Positions 56,006 to 64,000 of a stretch of 64,000 nt of DNA are shown in pieces; within the stretch, counting starts at the first letter, position 1; every line of letters starts with the position of its first letter. Source of the DNA: Methanocaldococcus lauensis. Its GTDB lineage: Archaea > AGJL01 > Methanococci > Methanococcales > Methanocaldococcaceae. Under the pieces are notes generated by a model. It was not told where the DNA came from and ran no database searches. It was given only the letters and a program-made list of their open reading frames with translations. The DNA lies in the NCBI RefSeq assembly GCF_902827225.1, contig NZ_LR792632.1, forward strand, positions 1,468,286 through 1,532,285, given 5' to 3'. The translations under genes were made by a program, and so were the position numbers.

Positions 56006-56686
56006 ATGTTAAGTATAGCAACAAAACTAAGCCAAATTAACCAAAATACATTAATTGAATTAAACAATAACATATATAAGTTCTTTGATTATCATGTTAT
56101 AGACGCTGAAAAGACACCACTAACAGATGAGAATATTTTAGAAAATTTAAAAAATGCTGTTTTAACTGTGCAGAGTAAAAGAAAGGATGTTTTTGAGTTA
56201 TTAGATTTATATACCTCATATAATTTTGATATATGTGTTGTTCTTGGAAATAAATCTTATTTGTCAGATGAAGAAAGAAGATATAAAAAATCAAGGATTT
56301 TAGATGTTATAAATAAATGCTTAAAAATAAAAGATAGCCTATGGGTTGGAACTGAAGGTATAGAAGATATTGTAAAACAAGTTATAGAGGAGAATGATTT
56401 AATTGCCTTCTATCTTTATGGTTGTGAGTGTAATATAAATGCAAAAAAAGCTATATATTTGCCATTTGCAAATGAGATAAATGAAGATGTTTTAAAATCT
56501 ATGGAAAATTACTTAAAAAGAAGGAAAAATTATAATGGAAATTGGCAAGATTATCTAATTTCTTTAAAAAATATAAAAAAGGATTTCATAAAAAATATAA
56601 AAAGAAAAAATGACATAATTGTAGGTTATCCTATAAAACTTCAAATTGAAGAAATTAAGTGTTTTAAAGAGGTATTTGGAGAATAA
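56006..56686 (+). CDS. Protein of unknown function
   Basis: A 226-aa soluble protein, Lys/Asn/Ile-rich with scattered cysteines (YLYGCECNINAK). No family recognised. An in-frame ATG at 55961 lies only nine bases after the box A, upstream of the likely transcript start, whereas TTGTGATATT directly precedes the ATG at 56006. Single gene between the DUF35 gene and the convergent DUF357 gene. Confidence 0.72.
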   Translation: MLSIATKLSQINQNTLIELNNNIYKFFDYHVIDAEKTPLTDENILENLKNAVLTVQSKRKDVFELLDLYTSYNFDICVVLGNKSYLSDEERRYKKSRILDVINKCLKIKDSLWVGTEGIEDIVKQVIEENDLIAFYLYGCECNINAKKAIYLPFANEINEDVLKSMENYLKRRKNYNGNWQDYLISLKNIKKDFIKNIKRKNDIIVGYPIKLQIEEIKCFKEVFGE

Positions 56687-56737
56687 TCATTAAATCATAA
56701 AAATCTAAAACTAAAAACAAAATATATTAAATATTTC

Positions 56738-57034
56738 TCACTTGGCTAATGTAAATCTTACATCATCATCTCCAACATCGAATAATCCCAATCTAACTCC
56801 TGCATCTATCCAACCATAGGCATAATTTAAAGAGGCAAAAGCAGTTACATAATCTCCCTTTTCTTTAAAAACCTTTGCATCTTCAAAATAACTTTCAATC
56901 ATCAATAAAAAATCTTTAGCAACATCATATAAAAGACTTCTTTTTGGTGGCAGTCCTTTTTTAATAATTTTTATTGCCTCTTCAGTTCTTTTAAAATAAT
57001 TTTCTAATTTTTCCTCAGTAATCTCTTTTATCAT
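56738..57034 (-). CDS. DUF357 protein
   Basis: A 98-aa all-helical protein of the archaeal DUF357 family, recognisable by [20 protein letters not shown] and [25 protein letters not shown] segments (here [14 protein letters not shown], then [15 protein letters not shown]). The repeat resembles a TPR-like helical hairpin. TGGTGAAAAAT precedes the ATG. It follows the HTH gene by 33 bases on the same strand. Function not known. Confidence 0.82.
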   Translation of the reverse strand: MIKEITEEKLENYFKRTEEAIKIIKKGLPPKRSLLYDVAKDFLLMIESYFEDAKVFKEKGDYVTAFASLNYAYGWIDAGVRLGLFDVGDDDVRFTLAK

Positions 57035-57067
57035 TATTTTTCACCATTAAAATATTATATTAATTAA

Positions 57068-57268
57068 TTATTCGTCTTCCTCGTAAATAAATATATCTTC
57101 AATCTTAACTCCAAAAAATTTTGCTATTTTAAATGCTAATTTTAAAGATGGGCAGTACTTTCCTTTTTCTATAGCTATAATCGTTTGCCTACTAACCCCC
57201 AATCTTTTTGCTAAGTCCTCCTGAGTTAGATTATGTAAAACTCTGTAATATTTTAATTTATTTTTCAT
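57068..57268 (-). CDS. Small XRE-type HTH regulator
   Basis: A 66-aa protein that is essentially one helix-turn-helix: NLTQEDLAKRLGVSRQTIIAIEKGKYCPSLKLAFKIA, the pattern of the YozG/Cro-like short regulators. It follows a membrane protein gene by seven bases. This regulator-membrane protein pairing is common in bacteria and archaea, and the pair may control itself. Confidence 0.92.
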   Translation of the reverse strand: MKNKLKYYRVLHNLTQEDLAKRLGVSRQTIIAIEKGKYCPSLKLAFKIAKFFGVKIEDIFIYEEDE

Positions 57269-57275
57269 TTTTTCA

Positions 57276-57824
57276 CTATAAGAACTTTTTAAATGTATAG
57301 AATTGCAAAATTAAGAGATTTACAGTCATTATTAATCCCAATGTTGTAAGAAAATCAAAAATATCAGTCAAAATATCCTTATGATTATTTATCCAAAATA
57401 TATGTAAAAATACTTCCAAAGAAATTAAAAATCCAAAAAATGATAATAATGTTAAAAATCCAGATTTCTGCTTAAGATTTTCGACAAATTCATCGAAAAT
57501 TTCAAATAATAAATTATATCTTGGAAATAAAACCAATAAAATAATTAGAAAAGTTAATATTAATGCCCCTTTAGCTATAAAAAATACTCTATTATAAACA
57601 ATACATAAGAATATTAAAATTCCTTCAATAAATCCAATACTTAATGCTAAAAAATTTTCATATAACCTCTCATTTATATCTTTTTTATCAATAAATAACC
57701 AAATTACAAACATCACAAATAGGAAAGATAATAACATCTTTAGGTTTTTAATTAATAAGGATAAAAGGATAACAACTAAAATATCGATAGCTAAGATAAA
57801 TTTTATTTTGGTTTTTGTTTCCAT
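57276..57824 (-). CDS. Membrane protein of unknown function paired with the HTH gene
   Basis: A 182-aa protein with five or six membrane helices and short loops, no recognised motif. GGTGAAACT precedes the ATG. It is co-transcribed with the small HTH regulator, which suggests a sensing or immunity-like role, but nothing in the sequence proves this. Confidence 0.75.
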   Translation of the reverse strand: METKTKIKFILAIDILVVILLSLLIKNLKMLLSFLFVMFVIWLFIDKKDINERLYENFLALSIGFIEGILIFLCIVYNRVFFIAKGALILTFLIILLVLFPRYNLLFEIFDEFVENLKQKSGFLTLLSFFGFLISLEVFLHIFWINNHKDILTDIFDFLTTLGLIMTVNLLILQFYTFKKFL

Positions 57825-57961
57825 AGTTTCACCTTATCTATAATGTTAATATTCCTTTACATTATGTTAAGTATATTTAACATTTTAGTGTATAAAAATT
57901 TCTATATAAAACAGTTAATTATGCCTAAACAATTTTCGATAATTAACGAAATCTCAAAAAA

Positions 57962-57972
57962 TTTATATATAA
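57962..57972 (+). promoter_or_regulatory. Box A promoter of the por operon
   Basis: TTTATATATAA lies about 47-57 bases before the porG start codon, in the right place for transcription of porGDABEF with a short leader. Confidence 0.6.
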
Positions 57973-58018
57973 CTTTAAAGATTGTTAATGATTGATAATG
58001 ACAATTTAGGGTGAGTAA

Positions 58019-58555
58019 ATGATAGAAGTTAGATTCCACGGAAGAGGAGGACAAGGGGCTGTTACTGCCGCTCAAATATTGGCTGTTGCTGCTTTCTATG
58101 ATGGTAAATATTCTCAGGCATTTCCGTTCTTTGGCGTAGAGAGAAGAGGAGCACCAGTTATGGCATTTACAAGGATTGATGATAAAAAAATTAAATTGAG
58201 GTGCCAAATATACAATCCTGATTATGTTATTGTTCAGGATTCCTCTTTAATTGAAACTATCAATGTTGTTGAAGGTTTAAAGGAAAATGGGGCTGTTGTA
58301 GTTAATACTGTTAAAGATGACATAAATTTAGGAGTTAAAACATATACAATTGATGCAACAGGAATTGCCTTAGATGTTTTAGGAGTACCTATTGTTAATA
58401 CTGCAATGGTCGGAGCATTTGCTGGGGTTACTAAACTTGTTAGTATTGAATCTGTAAAGAAGGCAATAATGGAGAAATTTAAAGGAGAATTAGGAATTAA
58501 AAACGCCAAAGTGGCTGAAATTGCATATAATGAAATGATAAAGAAGTATGGATAA
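58019..58555 (+). CDS. porG: Pyruvate:ferredoxin oxidoreductase gamma subunit
   Basis: A 178-aa gamma subunit. It opens [24 protein letters not shown], the family signature, and has [19 protein letters not shown]. With delta, alpha and beta it forms the anabolic pyruvate oxidoreductase that carboxylates acetyl-CoA to pyruvate using reduced ferredoxin. GGGTGAG precedes the ATG. First gene of the operon. Confidence 0.95.
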   Translation: MIEVRFHGRGGQGAVTAAQILAVAAFYDGKYSQAFPFFGVERRGAPVMAFTRIDDKKIKLRCQIYNPDYVIVQDSSLIETINVVEGLKENGAVVVNTVKDDINLGVKTYTIDATGIALDVLGVPIVNTAMVGAFAGVTKLVSIESVKKAIMEKFKGELGIKNAKVAEIAYNEMIKKYG

Positions 58556-58594
58556 AATAAATTAGTAAATATGGGTAAATGGGGTGTTATAGTT

Positions 58595-58855
58595 ATGGTA
58601 ACAATTGCCGCAATTATTTATGAACCAGGAAATTCAATTAGAAATAAAACAGGTAGTTGGAGAACATTTAGACCTATTTTAGATAATAATAAATGTGTAA
58701 AGTGTGAAAATTGCTATATCTTCTGTCCAGAGGGGGCTATTCAAGAGGATGAAAATGGGAATTTTAAAATAGATTACGATTACTGTAAAGGATGTTTAAT
58801 CTGTATGAACGAATGCCCTGTAAATGCAATAACTAAGGTTAGAGAAGAGAAATAA
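58595..58855 (+). CDS. porD: Pyruvate:ferredoxin oxidoreductase delta subunit
   Basis: An 86-aa ferredoxin-like subunit with two 4Fe-4S motifs, CVKCENCYIFCP and CKGCLICMNECP, preceded by the delta-type NKTGSWRTFRP. The frame opens at an ATG at 58571, but the GGGGTG eight bases before the ATG at 58595 and the usual 86-aa length favour 58595. It passes electrons from ferredoxin to the TPP-containing subunits. Confidence 0.94.
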   Translation: MVTIAAIIYEPGNSIRNKTGSWRTFRPILDNNKCVKCENCYIFCPEGAIQEDENGNFKIDYDYCKGCLICMNECPVNAITKVREEK

Positions 58856-58916
58856 AGAAGAAAATAAAACTTAATTAATTAATTTAAATTAAAATATTAT
58901 TCTTTGGAGGGAAAAA

Positions 58917-60077
58917 ATGTGTGAGGTTAAGGTTATTACTGGAACATCTGCTGCTGCTGAAGCGGCAAGATTGGCTGATGTCGATGTTATAGCTGCATAT
59001 CCAATTACACCTCAAACAACATGTGTTGAAAAGTTGGCTGAATTTGTGGCAAATGGGGAGTTAGATGCAGAATATGTAAAAGTAGAAAGTGAGCATTCAG
59101 CAATGTCTGCGTGTATTGGAGCAGCGGCAACTGGAGCAAGGACATTTACAGCAACTGCATCTCAAGGTTTAGCATTGATGCACGAAGTTTTATTTATAGC
59201 CTCTGGAATGAGATTACCAATAGTGATGATGGTCGCAAATAGAGCGTTATCTGCACCAATAAACATATGGAACGATCATCAAGATTCTATATCACAGAGA
59301 GATACTGGATGGATTCAAATTTATGTAGAGGACAATCAGGAAACACTTGATAGTATTATTCAAGCATACAAAATTGCAGAGAATGAAGATGTTTTACTGC
59401 CTGTAATGGTCTGTTTAGATGGATTTATATTAACTCATACAGTTGAGCCAGTAGTTATTCCAAAGGCAGAAAGAGTTAGAGAATTTTTAGGTGTTTATGA
59501 ACCAAAACATGCTTATTTAGATCCAGATAGACCAATAACCCAAGGACCTGTAGGAGTTCCAGATTGCTATATGGAGACAAGAAAACAGATTGAAGACGCT
59601 ATGGAGAGATCTAAAAAAGTTATTAAAGATGTTAATGAGGAGTTTAGTGAGTGGTTTAAGAGAAAGTATGGTAATGGTTTAGTTGAAGCATACAACTTAG
59701 AGAATGCAGAGACCGTTTTAGTAGCAATGGGTTCTGTTTGTGGAACTATAAAGTATGTTATTGATGAACTAAAAAAAGAAGGTAAGGAAGTTGGATTATT
59801 AAGAATAAGGACATATAGACCATTTCCAAAGGAAGATGTTAAAGAACTTTTAAAAGACGCTGAAAATATTGCAGTATTGGATAAAAACATTTCATTAGGA
59901 TTTAACAAGGGTTCTTTAGGTATTGAGATGACATCAATTTTAAAAAATAAAAAAATCTGCAACTATATCGTTGGTTTGGGTGGGAGAGATATAAGAATTG
60001 AGGACATAAAAACAATAATTAATGATGTAGAAAAGGCAGAAGATGATAAAACTGCCTGGATTGGATTAAAAGAATAA
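58917..60077 (+). CDS. porA: Pyruvate:ferredoxin oxidoreductase alpha subunit
   Basis: A 386-aa subunit with ADVDVIAAYPITPQTTCVEKL, VESEHSAMSACIGAAATGARTFTATASQGLALMHE and the C-terminal domain LVAMGSVCGTIKYVI. YPITPQ and ExEHSA motifs are typical of 2-oxoacid oxidoreductase alpha subunits; the operon with PorE/PorF marks pyruvate as substrate. GGAGGGAAAAA precedes the ATG. Confidence 0.95.
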   Translation: MCEVKVITGTSAAAEAARLADVDVIAAYPITPQTTCVEKLAEFVANGELDAEYVKVESEHSAMSACIGAAATGARTFTATASQGLALMHEVLFIASGMRLPIVMMVANRALSAPINIWNDHQDSISQRDTGWIQIYVEDNQETLDSIIQAYKIAENEDVLLPVMVCLDGFILTHTVEPVVIPKAERVREFLGVYEPKHAYLDPDRPITQGPVGVPDCYMETRKQIEDAMERSKKVIKDVNEEFSEWFKRKYGNGLVEAYNLENAETVLVAMGSVCGTIKYVIDELKKEGKEVGLLRIRTYRPFPKEDVKELLKDAENIAVLDKNISLGFNKGSLGIEMTSILKNKKICNYIVGLGGRDIRIEDIKTIINDVEKAEDDKTAWIGLKE

Positions 60078-60095
60078 ATCTTTGTAGGTGAAATT

Positions 60096-60983
60096 ATGCA
60101 ATTTCCAAGAGAGGAATTATTTGCTCCCGGTCATAGAGGATGTGCAGGATGTGGAGCGGCAATTGTTGCAAGGTTGTTATTAAAAGCCGCTGGAAAGGAT
60201 ACAATTATAACAACTGCCACAGGATGTTTAGAGGTTATGACCACCCCTTATCCAGAAACATCTTGGAGAGTTCCTTGGATTCATGTAGCGTTTGAAAACG
60301 CTGCAGCAGTTGCAAGTGGTGTAGAATCAGCAATAAAGGCATTGAAGAGAAAGAGAGGTAAGTTTGCTAATAAAAAAATAAATGTTATAGCAATTGGAGG
60401 TGATGGTGGAACAGCAGATATTGGTTTTCAGGCATTGAGTGGGGCTATGGAGAGAGGACATAATATGTTATATGTTATGTATGATAATGAAGCATATATG
60501 AACACTGGAATACAGAGAAGTTCTTCAACTCCTTTTATGGCTTCTACAACCACATCTCCAGCAGGTTCAAAAATTAAGGGAGAAGATAGACCTAAAAAAG
60601 ATGTTGCTATGATTATGGCGGCACATGGAATTCCATATGTTGCTACTGCCTGTATATCCTATCCAGAAGATTTTATAAGAAAGGTTAAAAAGGCATTGAG
60701 TATTGAAGGACCTAAATTTATACAGGTTTTACAACCTTGCACGACAGGTTGGGGATATCCCCCACACAAAACAATAGAAATTGGTAGATTAGCTGTAGAA
60801 ACAGGAGTTTTCCCATTGTATGAAATTGAAAATGGAGAGTTTAGAATTACTTACAAACCATCTAAGAGAAAGCCAGTTAGAGAGTATTTGAAGATGCAAA
60901 AAAGATATAGACACTTAACTGATGAAGATATTGAAAGAATTCAAAGATATATAGATGAAAAATGCAAATTATTAGGATTATAA
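60096..60983 (+). CDS. porB: Pyruvate:ferredoxin oxidoreductase beta subunit
   Basis: A 295-aa TPP-binding subunit. It has iron-sulfur cysteines in [14 protein letters not shown], a TPP/Mg site in [18 protein letters not shown] with DNEAYMNTG, and a late Cys in [21 protein letters not shown] precedes the ATG. The last 12 codons plus stop reappear 112 bases downstream with three synonymous changes; see findings. Confidence 0.95.
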   Translation: MQFPREELFAPGHRGCAGCGAAIVARLLLKAAGKDTIITTATGCLEVMTTPYPETSWRVPWIHVAFENAAAVASGVESAIKALKRKRGKFANKKINVIAIGGDGGTADIGFQALSGAMERGHNMLYVMYDNEAYMNTGIQRSSSTPFMASTTTSPAGSKIKGEDRPKKDVAMIMAAHGIPYVATACISYPEDFIRKVKKALSIEGPKFIQVLQPCTTGWGYPPHKTIEIGRLAVETGVFPLYEIENGEFRITYKPSKRKPVREYLKMQKRYRHLTDEDIERIQRYIDEKCKLLGL

Positions 60984-61096
60984 TATTTTAATTTACACAT
61001 CCTATCATAGCGAGGAGGTGTTGGCTTTGATGAAACTTTCTTAAAGTTTCATTTGGAGATATATAGATGAAAAATGTAAATTGTTAGGGTTATAAT
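60945..61096. repeat. Direct repeat of the porB 3' end flanking two hairpins
   Basis: The 40 bases at 60945-60984 (last codons and stop of porB) recur at 61057-61096 with three differences, all in third codon positions and all synonymous. Between them lie two inverted repeats: ACACATCCT/AGGAGGTGT (60995-61022) and ATGAAACTTT/AAAGTTTCAT (61030-61052, three-base loop). The arrangement looks like the scar of an element that carried its own porB end. Confidence 0.8.
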
Positions 61097-61157
61097 CTCA
61101 ATATTTATATTTTTTAATCTTTATTTTATTTATTAAATTTGATACTTAGGTGATAGA

Positions 61158-61652
61158 ATGAAAAAGATAATTATGACAAACTATATCTGCGATAACTGTG
61201 GGGATTGTGTTAAGGCATGTATGGAGAAAAACAAAGTAGGAAGAATTAGTATTATAGAGAAAGATGGGAAGTATATACCAATAGTTTGCCAACACTGTGC
61301 TTCAGCCCCTTGTAAAGAAGTTTGTCCAGTTTCTGCTATTGAGCATAAAGATGGTTATGTATATTTAAATGATGAAATTTGTATTGGATGTGGATTGTGT
61401 GCCTTAGCTTGTCCTTTTGGTGCTATATTAATGGAAGATAAAGCATATAAATGTATTTTGTGTAATGGAGAGGAACCAGCATGTGTTAAAGCATGTTCAA
61501 AGAGATGTTTAGAACTCGTAGATGTAAATGAGTTGATATTTGCTAAGAGAGATAAAAGTTTGGAGTTGTTTAGTAAATTTTATAAACCAACAGAAAAAGC
61601 AGATAACAATTTACTCTCAAAAATTACAGTAAATGCCAAGATTCAGCCATAA
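61158..61652 (+). CDS. porE: PorE, polyferredoxin-like electron carrier of pyruvate oxidoreductase
   Basis: A 164-aa protein with four cysteine clusters: [37 protein letters not shown] and CILCNGEEPACVKAC, the DMSO-reductase-type iron-sulfur arrangement. It follows porB on the same strand. In a related methanogen PorE and PorF are needed for full pyruvate oxidoreductase activity. GGTGATAGA precedes the ATG. Confidence 0.9.
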   Translation: MKKIIMTNYICDNCGDCVKACMEKNKVGRISIIEKDGKYIPIVCQHCASAPCKEVCPVSAIEHKDGYVYLNDEICIGCGLCALACPFGAILMEDKAYKCILCNGEEPACVKACSKRCLELVDVNELIFAKRDKSLELFSKFYKPTEKADNNLLSKITVNAKIQP

Positions 61653-61673
61653 ATATTTATGGAGGAGTAATTT

Positions 61674-62084
61674 ATGGTTGTAGTTAATGTAGGCTCTTGT
61701 GTAGGATGTAGAAGATGCGAAAGAAGTTGTCCAGTTAATGGAATAATTTTTGAGGAATTTCCAATTAAGTGCATGCACTGTGAAAAAAATCCTTGCTTAT
61801 ATGCATGTCCAGAGGGGGCTATTGAAAGAATTAACAACAAGGTAGTGGTTATAAAAGAAAAATGCATAGGCTGTGGCTTATGTGCCTTAGCATGTCCTTT
61901 TGGTGCTATAAGAATTGATGGAGTAGCAATAAAGTGTAATGGATGTTATAAAAGAGATATTGAAATTTGTAAAGAAGTATGTCCAACAGGGGCTATAAAT
62001 ACAATTGAAAATATTATTGAAAATAAATTATGTAATACAGTTAATAAATTAAATAAACTATATAGTATCTATGTAAGATATTAA
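61674..62084 (+). CDS. porF: PorF, polyferredoxin-like electron carrier of pyruvate oxidoreductase
   Basis: A 136-aa paralogue of PorE with [38 protein letters not shown] and [17 protein letters not shown]. It lies 21 bases after porE, with GGAGGAG upstream of the ATG. The shorter C-terminus is the main difference from PorE. Electron transfer to the Por complex is the expected role. Confidence 0.9.
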   Translation: MVVVNVGSCVGCRRCERSCPVNGIIFEEFPIKCMHCEKNPCLYACPEGAIERINNKVVVIKEKCIGCGLCALACPFGAIRIDGVAIKCNGCYKRDIEICKEVCPTGAINTIENIIENKLCNTVNKLNKLYSIYVRY

Positions 62085-62225
62085 TGTAATTTTTTATTGT
62101 ACAATTTTTAATTTAATTACGAAATCCAAACATAAAATATAAATATTCTCCACGATTTTAAAATATTTTATTATTATCTTATTATCTTAAACATTTTAAA
62201 ATATTTAATTAAGATAGTGATGTAA

Positions 62226-63170
62226 ATGAATCGAACAGCTTTAGATTATGTAATTAAAGCATTTAAATATGCAGATGAAGGGAAATTCAAAGAGGCATTA
62301 GAAAATATAAATAAAGCATTATCATTAGACCCAAATAATGATTTAGCCTTGTATCTAAAAGCGGCTATATTAAGGATTATGGGTGATGTTGAAAACTCTA
62401 TAAAATATTTTGAAGAACTTAAAAAAGAAAAAAAAGAGTCCTCTTTTGGAGATTCTTATTTAATCTGTTTAACATTTGCTAAAGGTGATTACGATAATAC
62501 CTTAAAACACATTGATGAGCTTTCAAAAATCTCTCCAAAATGTTTTTTGTCTCAGTTTCATAAAGGATTAATATTAATTGAAAGAGGAATGTATGAAGAA
62601 GCATTAAAATGCTTTGATGAACTTTTATCTATAAATAATAACTTTACATCTGCTTGGAGACAGAAGGCAATGTTACTTGAAAATCTCAATAGATTTGAAG
62701 AGGCTCTTAAATGCTTAGATAAATTAATAGAAATTAATGAAAAGGATGCATATGCTTGGTATTTAAGAGGAAGAATATTAAAAAAGTTAGGAAGATTTAA
62801 AGAAGCTTTAGAATCTTTACATCGTGCGATTGAGTTAGATAAAACCTGGATTCTTGCATACAAAGATATCGGACATATTATGTTAAATACAGGAAATTAT
62901 AAAAAAGCATTGATATATTTAAACAAATATTTAAAGAAGTATCCAAGGGATGTTGAGGCAAAGTTTTACAAAGGGATTATTTATGAACTTTTAGAATTAT
63001 ATGACAAGGCATTAAAAATTTATGATGAAATTATTTCTGAAACTAATGAAGATAACATCCTTTTGGTCATCGATGCACTAATTCATAAAGCAAAAATCTA
63101 TGAAAAGTTAGGTAAGATTGAAGAAGCTATCAAAATATATAATAAAATATTAGACAATAATAAAATCTAA
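62226..63170 (+). CDS. TPR-repeat protein
   Basis: A 314-aa protein made almost entirely of tetratricopeptide repeats, about eight 34-residue units, for example GKFKEALENINKALSLDPNN, GMYEEALKCFDELLSINNN and NRFEEALKCLDKLIEINEKDAYAWYLRGRIL. No other domain or membrane segment. It is a scaffold for protein contacts; the partner is unknown. GTGATG precedes the ATG. Convergent with the aIF5B gene. Confidence 0.93.
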   Translation: MNRTALDYVIKAFKYADEGKFKEALENINKALSLDPNNDLALYLKAAILRIMGDVENSIKYFEELKKEKKESSFGDSYLICLTFAKGDYDNTLKHIDELSKISPKCFLSQFHKGLILIERGMYEEALKCFDELLSINNNFTSAWRQKAMLLENLNRFEEALKCLDKLIEINEKDAYAWYLRGRILKKLGRFKEALESLHRAIELDKTWILAYKDIGHIMLNTGNYKKALIYLNKYLKKYPRDVEAKFYKGIIYELLELYDKALKIYDEIISETNEDNILLVIDALIHKAKIYEKLGKIEEAIKIYNKILDNNKI

Positions 63171-63196
63171 AAAATATCTAAAAAATTATATTAAGA

Positions 63197-64000
63197 TTAT
63201 CTACCCCAGAATATATTATTTGTTAGTTTTTGCATTAACTCCATATATCTTAATAGTGCCTCTTTTTCATCGTTTCTTAATCTATCCATATATTTATGAT
63301 ATAGTTCCCTTACATGCTCTTCTGGAACTGCTACATACATAAGATCTCCTTCATCTACATGCCTCTTTAACATAACTTTTCCTTCTATAGCAATAGATAC
63401 TGCTTTTCCAGCTTTTGCTTCTCTAACATTCTCTCCTCTGTCTTTTATCTCTCTAACATAACCAAGTTGCATTCCATCCTCTCTCATTAGTGGATACCCT
63501 ACTTTTAAAGTCCCATATAAAACTTCTACTCCACAAATTGCAGGATCTTTTTGTCTAAATATACAATCTGGCAAAATTCTAACGATCGCTGGTTTAATAA
63601 GCTTTTCAAATTCTTCATATTTCATTCTTTCTTCTTCTTTTTTAACCCATTCTGTAAAGTCCTCAACTAATTTGTAAATTATATTATTTAGGAATACTTT
63701 TATTTTGTACTTATCTATTTCTTTTTGAGCCTCTGGTAATACTTTTACATTAAAGCCAACAATAGCTCCATACAGAGGATTACTCTGCTTATATGAGGCA
63801 ACTTCAATAACATCTTTTTTGGTTATATCTCCAACCTCTGCCTTTTTGATTTTAACTCCAGCCTTTCTCAATTCATTTGCTAAAGCCTCTAAGGAGCCTA
63901 TAGTATCTGCCTTAATTAAAATTCCTTCCTCATCAACCTCTATCTTTGCCTCTTCAACTTCCTTCATTATCTCCTCTTTTGCCTCCTCTATCTTATCCTT
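63197..64000 (-). CDS. infB: Translation initiation factor IF-2 (aIF5B), C-terminal part
   Basis: The gene runs off the right edge of the window; 267 codons are visible and the frame is open to the last base. The part seen corresponds to the region after the GTPase domain: KADTIGSLEALANELRKAGVKIKKAEVGDITKKDV (domain III) and CGVEVLYGTLKVGYPL with IKDRGENVREAKAGKAVSIAIEG (domain IV), ending in the archaeal/eukaryotic C-terminal helices. The factor joins ribosomal subunits and recruits initiator tRNA. M. jannaschii has an intein in this gene; that site would lie outside the window. Confidence 0.94.
   Translation of the reverse strand, partial: KDKIEEAKEEIMKEVEEAKIEVDEEGILIKADTIGSLEALANELRKAGVKIKKAEVGDITKKDVIEVASYKQSNPLYGAIVGFNVKVLPEAQKEIDKYKIKVFLNNIIYKLVEDFTEWVKKEEERMKYEEFEKLIKPAIVRILPDCIFRQKDPAICGVEVLYGTLKVGYPLMREDGMQLGYVREIKDRGENVREAKAGKAVSIAIEGKVMLKRHVDEGDLMYVAVPEEHVRELYHKYMDRLRNDEKEALLRYMELMQKLTNNIFWGR

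Noticed and set aside
63197..64000. Intein in the aIF5B gene
   Set aside because: The visible part lies after the GTPase domain and is uninterrupted; the known insertion site in M. jannaschii would be outside the window.

Overview
The window is a chromosomal segment of a hyperthermophilic methanogen of the genus Methanocaldococcus, close to M. jannaschii. The reasons are the very A+T-rich sequence, GGTGA-type ribosome binding sites, TTTATATA box A promoters, frequent TTG and GTG starts, and archaea-only genes: SepSecS, archaeosine TgtA, the anabolic pyruvate oxidoreductase with PorE/PorF, RIO2, aIF5B and the thiolase/DUF35/HMG-CoA synthase trio. Family names and M. jannaschii comparisons are from memory; no search was run. 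I saw no tRNA, rRNA, CRISPR array or intact insertion sequence.

Layout. (1) 0.1-3 kb: an ECF nickel/cobalt transporter (CbiM, PDGLE protein, CbiQ, CbiO). (2) 3-7.2 kb: a redox thioredoxin-like protein, a DUF318 permease with a previously easy-to-miss 55-aa zinc ribbon upstream, a CobZ/PgpA-type phosphatase, a YchF-type GTPase and two small genes. (3) 7.2-35.6 kb: a large surface-glycan locus. GalU, UDP-glucose dehydrogenase, a UDP-uronate epimerase and a second UDP-sugar dehydrogenase make uronic acids, and an AsnB-type amidotransferase may amidate them. Methyltransferases, glycosyltransferases, a sulfotransferase and a PAPS-supply cassette (ATP sulfurylase, DHH phosphoesterase, APS kinase, TauE-like permease) follow. 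On the opposite strand lies a near-complete nonulosonic (pseudaminic-type) acid pathway, a flippase and another glycosyltransferase. (4) 35.6-37.8 kb: a MntA/HepT toxin-antitoxin pair, RIO2 kinase and a decayed archaeal ATPase. (5) 37.8-48.7 kb: housekeeping genes HemL, Mn-pyrophosphatase, SepSecS, rhomboid, M50 protease, PAP2-like protein, TyrA with an unusual C-terminal domain, endonuclease III and TgtA. A G+C-rich RNA locus lies between the pyrophosphatase and SepSecS, and a second G+C-rich island follows TgtA. (6) 49.2-57.8 kb: a U32-family protein, IlvC, a regulator, and the mevalonate-entry operon (HMG-CoA synthase, thiolase, DUF35) with a CooT-like 57-aa gene inside it. (7) 58-64 kb: porGDABEF, a TPR protein and the C-terminal part of aIF5B, which runs off the window.

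The most notable system is in the glycan locus. It combines sulfate activation to PAPS, a sulfotransferase and a DHH protein that could clear PAP, with no PAPS reductase visible in the window. This suggests sulfation of a surface glycan in a methanogen rather than sulfate assimilation. It sits beside uronate amidation and nonulosonate synthesis. Other points worth checking are an H/ACA-like guide RNA at 40.6-40.8 kb, a duplicated porB 3' end carrying only synonymous changes, a RIO2 gene with no standard start codon where homology says the protein begins, and a TyrA fused to an apparent FDX-ACB domain.
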